The translations under genes and the position numbers were made by a program. Of a DNA stretch of 63,634 bases, positions 56,571 through 63,634 are shown piece after piece (position 1 is the stretch's first letter; each line of letters opens with the position of its first letter). The notes under the pieces were generated by a model. The model worked only from the letters and a program-made list of their open reading frames with translations. It was not told the DNA's origin and did not search any database. Origin of the DNA: Proteobacteria bacterium UBA6921 (lineage in GTDB: Bacteria > Pseudomonadota > Gammaproteobacteria > SG8-11); the NCBI GenBank assembly GCA_002450895.1, contig DKAR01000036.1, forward strand, positions 236 to 63,869, read 5' to 3'.

Positions 56571-58730
56571 ATGCTGCAACTGACTCAGAAACTTAAAAAC
56601 GGAGCAATGGACGTTCTGGACGTTGCTGTTCCGCATGTCGCGCGTGGATTCATTCTGGTCAGAAATCACTGCTCTTTGATCAGTGCCGGGACGGAAGCGA
56701 GCACAGTGACCGCCGCGCGCAAGGGATTGGTCGGCAAAGCGATGGAGCGCCCGCAACAGGTCAAGCAAGTCATCGATACATTCATCCAACAAGGTCCGGT
56801 GCAGACCTACCGCGCCGTCATGAAAAAACTCGACGCCTATTCGCCGCTGGGTTACAGCGCCGCAGGCGAGGTGATTGATGTTGCGCCCGACGTCAGTGGA
56901 TTTGCGGTCGGTGATCGCGTCGCCTGCGCGGGTGCCGGTTACGCAAGTCATGCCGAAGTCATCGCTGTGCCCGCGAATCTGTGTGTGAAGTTACCCGCAC
57001 ACGCTGACCTGGGTCGCGCGTCTTACAACACGCTGGGTGCTATCGCGCTGCAGGGCATTCGCCAGGCGGATCTGAAGCTGGGTGAATCTTGCGTTGTCGT
57101 CGGGCTCGGATTGCTGGGGCAGCTGACTTGCCTGATGTTGCGCGCGAGCGGTGTGCGCGTGGTCGGAATGGATATCGATGCGGCGATGGTCGAACTGGCG
57201 CGCAAACATAGTGCAGACCTGGCGCTCGTATCCGGCGCGCCGGGGTCCGGCGAAGCGATCATGGAATTCAGCGGTGGCCTTGGCGCCGACGCCGTCATCA
57301 TCACGGCGGCGACGAGCAGCCTGGAGCCCATTAATTTTGCCGGTCGCGTATTGCGCAAGCGCGGTACTGTGGTCATCGTCGGCAGTGTGCCAACCGGTTT
57401 TGATCGCGATCCCTATTTTTACCGCAAGGAATTGCAGTTGAAGATGTCGTGCTCGTATGGTCCGGGTCGTTACGACCTGAACTACGAAGAGAAAGGGCAC
57501 GACTATCCCGCCGCCTATGTGCGCTGGACCGAGAACCGCAACATGAGCGCGTTCCAGGACCTGGTTCATTCGGGAAGGATCAATCTGGATTATCTGACAA
57601 CGCATCGGTTCAAACTCGAAAATGCGCCGAACGCCTATGACCTGATCACCCAACGCTCGCAGCCGTTCCTTGGCATTCTGATTGAATACGACACCAGCAA
57701 ACCGGTGCGCCGCGAGAGTCTGGAAATCAATGTGGGTTCCGCTGCGAACGGAAAAGCCAACATTGCTTTCGTTGGCGCCGGCAGCTACGCGATGAGCAAC
57801 TTGCTACCGAACATTCCAAAGGGTAGCGATGTTCGCCTGACGGGCGTTCTGACCTCGTCCGGAACGAGTGCGCGAACTGTCGCCGAGAAATTCGGATTCG
57901 AATTCTGCGCGGGGTCGGCGGACGATATTTTCAATTCGCCGAGGGTCGACACGGTCTTCGTCGCCACGCGCCACAACAGTCACGCGAAATACGTGCAACA
58001 CGCGTTGGCGGCGCGCAAGAACGTGTTCGTCGAAAAGCCGCTGTGCCTCAACGAAGACGAACTGGAAGAGATCAGCGCGTTGTACCGCACTCTGTCCGAT
58101 CAGCAATCCGCACCGTTGCTCATGGTCGGATTCAATCGCCGTTTTTCGCCACTGGTCGCGGAGATTAAAAAACAGCTCGGCACCGGTTCGATGGCCATGT
58201 TGTATCGGGTGAACGCCGGCGCAATTCCGGCGGATTCCTGGATTCAGGACGCCGAAATCGGCGGCGGCCGGATCATCGGCGAAGTCTGCCACTTTGTCGA
58301 TTTGCTGATCTGTCTCAACGGCTCGTTGCCGACGCGTGTTTCGGCAACGGCGCTCGAATCCGCCGATGCACTGATGGATACGGTCAACATCGCGCTGCAG
58401 TTTGCAAACGGTTCGACCGGAACGATTGCGTATTACGCCAATGGGGCCAAGTCACTTCCGAAGGAACATCTCGAAGTGTATCGCGCGGGTGCCGTTGCCG
58501 TACTTCGTGACTTCAAGGAGCTGGAAATTCACGGCGCTCGGAAGCCGTACAAGACGCGATTGATGAATCAGAACAAGGGCCAGGCCGAAATGGTAAACGC
58601 GTTTATCACAGCGATCACCGGCGGCAACGGCAACCCGATTCCGTTTTCTGAAATTCACGCGGCAACGCTGACCACGTTCCGAATCCTGCAGGCGATCCGT
58701 TCGAGGGCCTCGGTTGAACTGGCTCCATGA
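56571..58730 (+). CDS. Bi-domain oxidoreductase: zinc-type dehydrogenase fused to Gfo/Idh/MocA dehydrogenase
   Basis: 719 residues. The N-terminal half (about 1-375) is a medium-chain dehydrogenase-like domain with the GxGxxG-type fold (VVGLGLLGQLTCLMLRASGVRVVGMD) and GADAVIITAATSS. The C-terminal half (about 390-719) is a Gfo/Idh/MocA NAD-dependent oxidoreductase (IAFVGAGSYAMSNLLPNI, then ARKNVFVEKPLCLNEDELEEI with the EKP motif). This fusion is known from polysaccharide clusters and is thought to modify nucleotide sugars. It precedes the heparinase-like gene at 58761. Confidence 0.9.
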   Translation: MLQLTQKLKNGAMDVLDVAVPHVARGFILVRNHCSLISAGTEASTVTAARKGLVGKAMERPQQVKQVIDTFIQQGPVQTYRAVMKKLDAYSPLGYSAAGEVIDVAPDVSGFAVGDRVACAGAGYASHAEVIAVPANLCVKLPAHADLGRASYNTLGAIALQGIRQADLKLGESCVVVGLGLLGQLTCLMLRASGVRVVGMDIDAAMVELARKHSADLALVSGAPGSGEAIMEFSGGLGADAVIITAATSSLEPINFAGRVLRKRGTVVIVGSVPTGFDRDPYFYRKELQLKMSCSYGPGRYDLNYEEKGHDYPAAYVRWTENRNMSAFQDLVHSGRINLDYLTTHRFKLENAPNAYDLITQRSQPFLGILIEYDTSKPVRRESLEINVGSAANGKANIAFVGAGSYAMSNLLPNIPKGSDVRLTGVLTSSGTSARTVAEKFGFEFCAGSADDIFNSPRVDTVFVATRHNSHAKYVQHALAARKNVFVEKPLCLNEDELEEISALYRTLSDQQSAPLLMVGFNRRFSPLVAEIKKQLGTGSMAMLYRVNAGAIPADSWIQDAEIGGGRIIGEVCHFVDLLICLNGSLPTRVSATALESADALMDTVNIALQFANGSTGTIAYYANGAKSLPKEHLEVYRAGAVAVLRDFKELEIHGARKPYKTRLMNQNKGQAEMVNAFITAITGGNGNPIPFSEIHAATLTTFRILQAIRSRASVELAP

Positions 58731-58760
58731 CGGCACACTGAACTTGGCGAGTTAAAGGTA

Positions 58761-60668
58761 ATGCGCAGTCTGAGCTGGTACGCCAAGCGGCTTCGTGTCA
58801 TGCAGCCGCGTGAAATCGCGCATCGCGTCAGCGAGCAGGTGACGTTGGGGGGAATGCGGTTTCGCCATTGGCGCGGAGCATCATCGATCGTTCCGCGCAT
58901 AGACTTGCCGCGTTTCTGCACGGCGCAGTCCCGCCAACTGCCGGCACTCCAGTGGGAATTCAAGCCAACAACTCGCGAGATCGACTCCTTGTTGGCCGGA
59001 CACTATCCGGCTTTGGGTCACGATTGGCGTTGGAGTCCCGCGGACGCTATTTGGCGCCAGGCGCCGGATACAGGTCGACATTGGCCGCAAAAATTTTTCA
59101 ACAGTATCCATTTTCGTGAAGGCAATCCGCACGGGGACATCCGCATTGCGTGGGAGCCGAGTCGGCTTCAACAGTTGGTCACGCTGGCTCTGTTGGCGGA
59201 ACGGTCCGATCCGCATATCCGGCTCAAGGCGGTGGTGCTCATTGAATCCCAGTTGGCGTCCTGGGTTCGGTTGAACCCGCCGCTGGCCGGTATTCATTAC
59301 ATCTCGGCAATGGAATGCGCCTTGCGCGTTATTTCGGTGTGCCACGCACTGGATCGGGTTCGCGAACACCTGCTGAACGCCGAAGAGACCTGGGCCGCAC
59401 TCACCACTCTGGTTGAATTTCATGCCGGATTTATTGCGCGGCGATTGTCGCTGCATTCGTCGACCGGCAATCACACGGTTGCTGAAGCGGCGGGACTTGT
59501 TTACGCGGCTGTGCTGTTTCCGCATCTGCCCAATGCGCATCATTGGAAGAAGCGTGGATTGGAGCTTCTGGAACGCGAAGCGGACCGCCAAATCCTTGCG
59601 GATGGCAGTGGACTCGAGCAGGCATTCTGGTACTTGCTGTTCATCGCTGACCTGTTCGGAATGGTGGCGGAGCTGTTGCGGCACTACAACGAGCCGGTAC
59701 CCGCTGCGATCGACGCGGCGGTCCAGCGTGCACGGTCGTTCCTGAACGCCGTCGCGGACTCGCTCGAATCATTGCCGCCAATCGGTGATGCCGACGGCGG
59801 TTTCGCGCTTTCGCCAGCGCTTCGTATCAGCTGGATGCCCAATCCAACGCGGCCACGGATGCGCTCTTTTCCTGACGGCGGATATACCGTGCTCAATGCG
59901 GGTGGGAAGGAAGGTTGCTCGGTTCTGTTCGATCATGGTCCCTTGGGCATGCCTCCTTCGTGCGGGCATGGTCACGCGGATGCGCTGGCCGTTTGTGTCG
60001 CAATCAATGGCGCGCCGTTGTTGATCGACAGCGGTACTTACCTATACACCGGAGCGCCGAAATGGCGGAGCTACTTTCGCGGTACACGAGCCCACAATAC
60101 CGTGATGGTCAATGGTCTGGATCAGGCGCGACAGGAAACCGCATTTCTCTGGTCAAAATTCTTTCACAGTAGTCTCGTACGCTCTGAGGAAACCAGCGCC
60201 GGAACAGTGCGATTGCTCGCAAGGCACGATGGCTATGCGGACGTCGACGCAATTCACTGGAGGGGGGTTGTACAGCGCGCGGGCGGTGAACTGATCGTGT
60301 TGGACCGGTTGGAAGGTGGCGGGACACACGCGCTTGAATTGAACTGGCATCTCGCAATCCCGCCAGCGACTACAGAAGGCGAAGCGTTACATTTCAACGG
60401 GTATTCGCGTCCGGTCTCGATGAGAATTTGGGGTGGAACTTCGACCGTCGTGTCCGGGCAAACGGATCCGCTGCACGGCTGGAAAAGCCAAAGTTACGGC
60501 AAGAAAGAAATTGGCGCTGTGTGTTGCACAAGATATCTGGGCGAGTTGCACCACGAGTTCCTGACGGTGGTCACATTTCAGGCCGATGGCAACAGAGAAT
60601 CGATCGAAGACTTGACTGAAGAGCTGGTGCTCTTGCGAGGGTGGATTGATGAGGCCAAAGCGGATTGA
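58761..60668 (+). CDS. Heparinase II/III-family (alginate-lyase-like) polysaccharide lyase
   Basis: 635 residues. The N-terminal alpha/alpha toroid (about 60-330: HYISAMECALRVISVCHALDRV, SSTGNHTVAEAAGLVYAAVLFP) is followed by a beta-sandwich (about 370-630) with the family signature GHGHADALAVCVAINGAPLLIDSGTYLYTG, which carries the metal-binding His. No signal peptide is evident, which is usual for members encoded next to the bi-domain oxidoreductase in surface-polymer clusters. It could cleave or remodel a uronic-acid-containing polymer. Its end overlaps the next gene by 20 bp. Confidence 0.88.
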   Translation: MRSLSWYAKRLRVMQPREIAHRVSEQVTLGGMRFRHWRGASSIVPRIDLPRFCTAQSRQLPALQWEFKPTTREIDSLLAGHYPALGHDWRWSPADAIWRQAPDTGRHWPQKFFNSIHFREGNPHGDIRIAWEPSRLQQLVTLALLAERSDPHIRLKAVVLIESQLASWVRLNPPLAGIHYISAMECALRVISVCHALDRVREHLLNAEETWAALTTLVEFHAGFIARRLSLHSSTGNHTVAEAAGLVYAAVLFPHLPNAHHWKKRGLELLEREADRQILADGSGLEQAFWYLLFIADLFGMVAELLRHYNEPVPAAIDAAVQRARSFLNAVADSLESLPPIGDADGGFALSPALRISWMPNPTRPRMRSFPDGGYTVLNAGGKEGCSVLFDHGPLGMPPSCGHGHADALAVCVAINGAPLLIDSGTYLYTGAPKWRSYFRGTRAHNTVMVNGLDQARQETAFLWSKFFHSSLVRSEETSAGTVRLLARHDGYADVDAIHWRGVVQRAGGELIVLDRLEGGGTHALELNWHLAIPPATTEGEALHFNGYSRPVSMRIWGGTSTVVSGQTDPLHGWKSQSYGKKEIGAVCCTRYLGELHHEFLTVVTFQADGNRESIEDLTEELVLLRGWIDEAKAD

Positions 60669-61383
60669 AGTGCTCGGGGTTCCCGTGGACTGCGTTGACA
60701 TGTCTACCGCGGTACAGCGCGTCGACGACGCGATTCGCGCCCGTCAGACCTTGTCGGTTTTGGCCGTGAATCCCGAAAAGGTTATCAAGGCCCAGAGTGA
60801 TGTCACCGTCATGCGTCTGCTGACCAACGCCGGATTATTGATTCCTGATGGCATCGGCGTCGTGTTGGCCGCGCGTATTTTCGGGCTGGGCAAGATGGGC
60901 CGCGTGCCGGGTGCCGAACTGATGCCGAAACTTTGCGAACTCGCCAAGGTACGCGGCTATAAGGTATTTCTCTTTGGTGCGAGCCCCGAGGTGAATGAGC
61001 GCGCCGCGCAGAAACTGCGCGAGACGTATCGTGGATTGAATATTGTGGGTCGGCAGCACGGTTTTGTTCGCGACGATGAAATACCGGAACTGCTGGATCG
61101 CATCAATGCGTCCGGAGCGCAGATTATGTTCGTCGCCCTCGGCAGTCCGCGCCAGGAATTGTGGATTGAAAAGTATGCCCCAATCCTGAACGTCAAAATT
61201 TTCCAGGGGGTGGGTGGCACGTTCGACGTGATCGCGGGCTCGGTGAAGCGCGCGCCATGGGTATTCCGCAAGATGCATCTTGAATGGTTCTACCGACTGG
61301 CGGTGCAGCCCAGGCGTTTGTTACGCCAAACGGCGCTTCCACGGTTTGCATATCAAGTGCTGCGACGCCGGTTTGCCGGTTGA
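60649..61383 (+). CDS. WecG/TagA/CpsF-family glycosyltransferase
   Basis: 244 residues from the ATG at 60649, overlapping the preceding gene by 20 bp. It contains the whole family domain: VNPEKVIKAQSDVTVMRLL, LIPDGIGVVLAARIFG, YKVFLFGASPEVNERAAQKL, IMFVALGSPRQELWIEKY and VGGTFDVIAGSVKRAPWVF. These membrane-associated enzymes usually add ManNAcA- or ManNAc-like sugars as the second sugar of a lipid-linked repeat unit, so a priming phosphoglycosyltransferase must act before it; none is in the window. Confidence 0.93.
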   Translation: MRPKRIEVLGVPVDCVDMSTAVQRVDDAIRARQTLSVLAVNPEKVIKAQSDVTVMRLLTNAGLLIPDGIGVVLAARIFGLGKMGRVPGAELMPKLCELAKVRGYKVFLFGASPEVNERAAQKLRETYRGLNIVGRQHGFVRDDEIPELLDRINASGAQIMFVALGSPRQELWIEKYAPILNVKIFQGVGGTFDVIAGSVKRAPWVFRKMHLEWFYRLAVQPRRLLRQTALPRFAYQVLRRRFAG

Positions 61384-61426
61384 AGAGAAATTTCTAACGC
61401 AGTGTTGGAGTGAGGTTATTGTTTCG

Positions 61427-62122
61427 ATGAATGACGCAGTCGCGTGGCATTCCAGGAATGCCGTTCAGTTCGATGGAAATTACGCGCGACAACGTGCGTT
61501 CGATGAACGACGCAAGATTTGGTTCGATATTCTGGATCGATTCGGCGGCCCGGATCATTTTGTCGTTGATGTGGGGTGCGGCAGCGGAGTGTTCTCACTC
61601 TACGCAGCCCAACGCAATGCAACCGTGCTCGGCGTGGACGGCAGCCGCGAAATGATCGATTTGTGCGAGCGCCGACGGAAGGAAACCAGCCAGAATAACG
61701 TGACATTTACGCAAACCGATATCGCCACGTTAACCGACGTCGTCCGCGCTCGACCGAATCTGATCATTTGTTCCAGCGTGCTGGAGTACGTAACCGACTT
61801 TGAGCGCGTGTTGCAAACATTTTCCAGCCTTATTGCTCCCGGCGGAATCGTGGCGATCTCGATGCCGAATCCTGCCAGCCTGTTTCGGCGAATCGAGCCG
61901 ATCGTGTACAAACTGACCGGCCGCCCGAAGTATTTCGGCTTCGTCCGGAATATTGTTTCTGTAAATCGAATGGCTCAATTGTTGAGCCAAGCTGGGTTGG
62001 AGCCGATCGAATCCCGCTACTTTGCAGGCATGCGCGGGCTTGCTTCGTTCTTTCGCCCGATGGGTTTGTCAAAGTACTCCGACAATCTTTACGTTGTCGT
62101 CGCACGGCGCGCCGCGAAATAG
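61427..62122 (+). CDS. Class I SAM-dependent methyltransferase
   Basis: 231 residues from the ATG at 61427. Motif I is VVDVGCGSGVFSLYAAQ (near 45-60), followed by VLGVDGSREMIDLCERRR, the acidic loop DIATLTDV, and LIICSSVLEYVTDFERVLQTFSSLIAPGGIVAIS. It may methylate a sugar of the exopolysaccharide repeat unit. It lies 43 bp after the WecG-like gene and 12 bp before the gene at 62135. Confidence 0.88.
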   Translation: MNDAVAWHSRNAVQFDGNYARQRAFDERRKIWFDILDRFGGPDHFVVDVGCGSGVFSLYAAQRNATVLGVDGSREMIDLCERRRKETSQNNVTFTQTDIATLTDVVRARPNLIICSSVLEYVTDFERVLQTFSSLIAPGGIVAISMPNPASLFRRIEPIVYKLTGRPKYFGFVRNIVSVNRMAQLLSQAGLEPIESRYFAGMRGLASFFRPMGLSKYSDNLYVVVARRAAK

Positions 62123-62134
62123 GAACGGATTCGA

Positions 62135-63634
62135 ATGATGATGGAGGCGGGCGGTGGTGCGCGTTCGCGCCTGATTTCTAGGTATTCCCTGACGACGCTT
62201 CTTGGAGCCATAGTATGCGTGCCGATCTTCGCAGCCGCGGTGCCTACGGTAGATGCCTTCCTCGATTCATTCAGCGTGGTGCAAGGTGGTGAGCTGAAGG
62301 TTTTCGTTTCGAGTGACGCGCCGACCCTTGACCTGCATGTGTTTCGTATCGGAAATCCCGACCAGGAAGTTCTAACCCAACGTGCCGTGCCCGCCGCAGG
62401 GTATGCCGTGCCGACGAATGGGTGGACGGTGGGCGCCGATTGGCCGAAGTTTTCCGTCGTGCCGGTGTCGGCAGATTGGGTCAGTGGCCTGTATCAGATC
62501 GAATTCGTTGCCGGCGGACAATCTTTGCGCACACTCAACTTTGTGGTTCGCGAGGACCAGCCAGGATCACAGGCCAACATTCTGGTATTGGACAACGCGC
62601 CGACTCAGATTGCGTACAACAATTGGGGAGGTAAATCTCTTTACACGTTCAATTCGACAGACAAGATCGCCGCGGTCGCGGTCTCGCTGCGGCGCCCGGG
62701 AAATCAGACCGGAATACCTCAGGAATCCGAATTTCTTCATTGGGCAAACGCGATGGGCGTTCCGGTCGAGTATGCGTCGATGTTCGATCTTCATTCGGAT
62801 CCGCAATTACTCAGCCACTACAAAGTCGTCGTGCTGGTGGGCCACAGCGAATACTGGACCCGGGAAATGCGTGACTGTCTCGAAGCATTTCTGGCCGGCG
62901 GGGGAAATGCCGCAATTCTCGGCGGCGATACGATGTGGTGGCAGGTTCGAATCGAGAACGACCAGCTGGTTGGCTACAAAGAGACTGCCTCCAATGATCC
63001 ATTGAAAGGTATCGATGACACGCGGGTTACCACCAACTGGTACGCGGCCCCGGTGTTGAGACCGGAAAACGCCGTGACAGTAGTCAGCTGGCGCCACGGC
63101 GGCTACGTGAATGCCTCCGGATTCTATTTGGCGTCGGACGGGTGGGGTGGTTATACCGTTACCGCGGCGGATCATTGGTTGTTCAGCGCGACCGGCTTGC
63201 ACAACGGGGACGTATTTGGGCAAGAACAAACGATTGCGGGTTATGAAACCGACGGCGCGGTATTCAGCTGGATCAATGGAAACCCGGTTGTCACGGGCGC
63301 GGGCGGGACGCCGCAGAACTATCAGATCCTCGCGTACACGCCAGCTAAGACCAATGCCGTGAGCAATGGCAATGCCACGATGGGGCTCTACCAAACTGCC
63401 GGAGATGGGTACGTCTTTAATGCGGCGACAGTCGATTGGGCCGACGGACTTTGGTCCATTCGCGATTCGAAGATATCGAACACGCAAGTCAGCACGATTA
63501 CCTACAACGCCTTTTCGTCGTTTGCTGTACTTGCTCCCTTGATTCCCGAAACGCCTTTGCAGATTCTCGTTCCGTCAGAAGCAACTTCCGAATCCCTTGT
63601 CATCGTCTGGTCCGGTGCAATCGCGAAAGCGCCG
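62135..63634 (+). CDS. Secreted N,N-dimethylformamidase-beta-like protein (partial, C-terminus off window)
   Basis: 500 residues are visible and the frame is open at the window edge. Three tandem ATGs lie at 62135-62143, with AGGA upstream. A membrane/signal segment (about 14-35) precedes a beta domain (about 38-155). The domain resembling the C-terminal part of the N,N-dimethylformamidase large subunit follows (about 155-480): NILVLDNAPTQIAYNNWGG, FLHWANAMGVPVEYASMFDLH, VVVLVGHSEYWTREMRDCLEAFLAGGGNAAILGGDTMWW, and FNAATVDWADGLWS. Members of this family occur in surface-polymer clusters without a known substrate, so amidase activity should not be assumed. Confidence 0.75.
   Translation, partial: MMMEAGGGARSRLISRYSLTTLLGAIVCVPIFAAAVPTVDAFLDSFSVVQGGELKVFVSSDAPTLDLHVFRIGNPDQEVLTQRAVPAAGYAVPTNGWTVGADWPKFSVVPVSADWVSGLYQIEFVAGGQSLRTLNFVVREDQPGSQANILVLDNAPTQIAYNNWGGKSLYTFNSTDKIAAVAVSLRRPGNQTGIPQESEFLHWANAMGVPVEYASMFDLHSDPQLLSHYKVVVLVGHSEYWTREMRDCLEAFLAGGGNAAILGGDTMWWQVRIENDQLVGYKETASNDPLKGIDDTRVTTNWYAAPVLRPENAVTVVSWRHGGYVNASGFYLASDGWGGYTVTAADHWLFSATGLHNGDVFGQEQTIAGYETDGAVFSWINGNPVVTGAGGTPQNYQILAYTPAKTNAVSNGNATMGLYQTAGDGYVFNAATVDWADGLWSIRDSKISNTQVSTITYNAFSSFAVLAPLIPETPLQILVPSEATSESLVIVWSGAIAKAP

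Noticed and set aside
1..63634. CRISPR arrays, insertion sequences, prophage, tRNA or rRNA genes
   Set aside because: No regular spacer-repeat pattern, transposase or integrase motifs, or tRNA-like cloverleaf were seen in the intergenic regions.

Overview
The window looks like the chromosome of a gammaproteobacterium. The evidence is a long-form pstC/pstA pair of the Pseudomonas kind, phoBR beside pst, PEP-CTERM tails of the VPVPA...LLGSA kind, a two-partner secretion pair and moderately high G+C. The order or genus cannot be fixed from the sequence. No tRNA, rRNA, CRISPR array, prophage or insertion sequence was seen.

Layout. (1) 1-7016, minus strand: phosphate uptake and sensing, phoB-phoR then pstS-pstC-pstA, with pstA cut by the window edge. 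(2) 7124-14346, plus: a surface beta-propeller protein, the two-partner secretion pore (TpsB), a PEP-CTERM protein and a periplasmic-binding-protein-like protein. (3) 14496-15601: an aquaporin-type channel overlapping a thioredoxin-type arsenate reductase. (4) 15773-17638, minus: a secreted metallophosphoesterase and a HEAT-repeat protein. (5) 17721-35717, plus: a TPR protein, a 3476-residue TpsA haemagglutinin-type exoprotein, an exosortase with a membrane partner, a DUF2341-LamG-ExbB fusion, ExbD, TonB, a porin and a coiled-coil protein. (6) 35889-42206: a PEP-CTERM protein, a PhoX/DUF839-type protein, a cyclic-nucleotide-binding protein, a PAP2 phosphatase with a GT4 glycosyltransferase, and two PilZ proteins. 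(7) 42230-63634: a candidate small RNA, a ribbon-helix-helix protein, a small PEP-CTERM protein and a Wzx/Wzy-type exopolysaccharide cluster that runs off the right edge.

The main result is a shared promoter design. Upstream of about fourteen transcription units I can read PhoB-box-like 7-bp direct repeats (CTGTCAY type) spaced 11 bp apart. In most of them a -10-like hexamer (TACGAT, TACGAT, TGTAAT, TAGACT, GATAAT, GATATT and others) starts 10 bp after the last repeat. If these are real, the window is a phosphate-starvation island. It would tie phosphate transport (pst), scavenging phosphatases, lipid remodelling (PAP2 + GT4), arsenic defence, c-di-GMP effectors (PilZ), surface proteins and exopolysaccharide to a two-partner secretion system with its own ExbB-ExbD-TonB motor and exosortase. 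The nearest described relative I know of is the phosphate-depletion-induced PdtA/PdtB system of Pseudomonas aeruginosa, which also sits near exbB/exbD-like genes. All box calls were made by eye, without a statistical background model.
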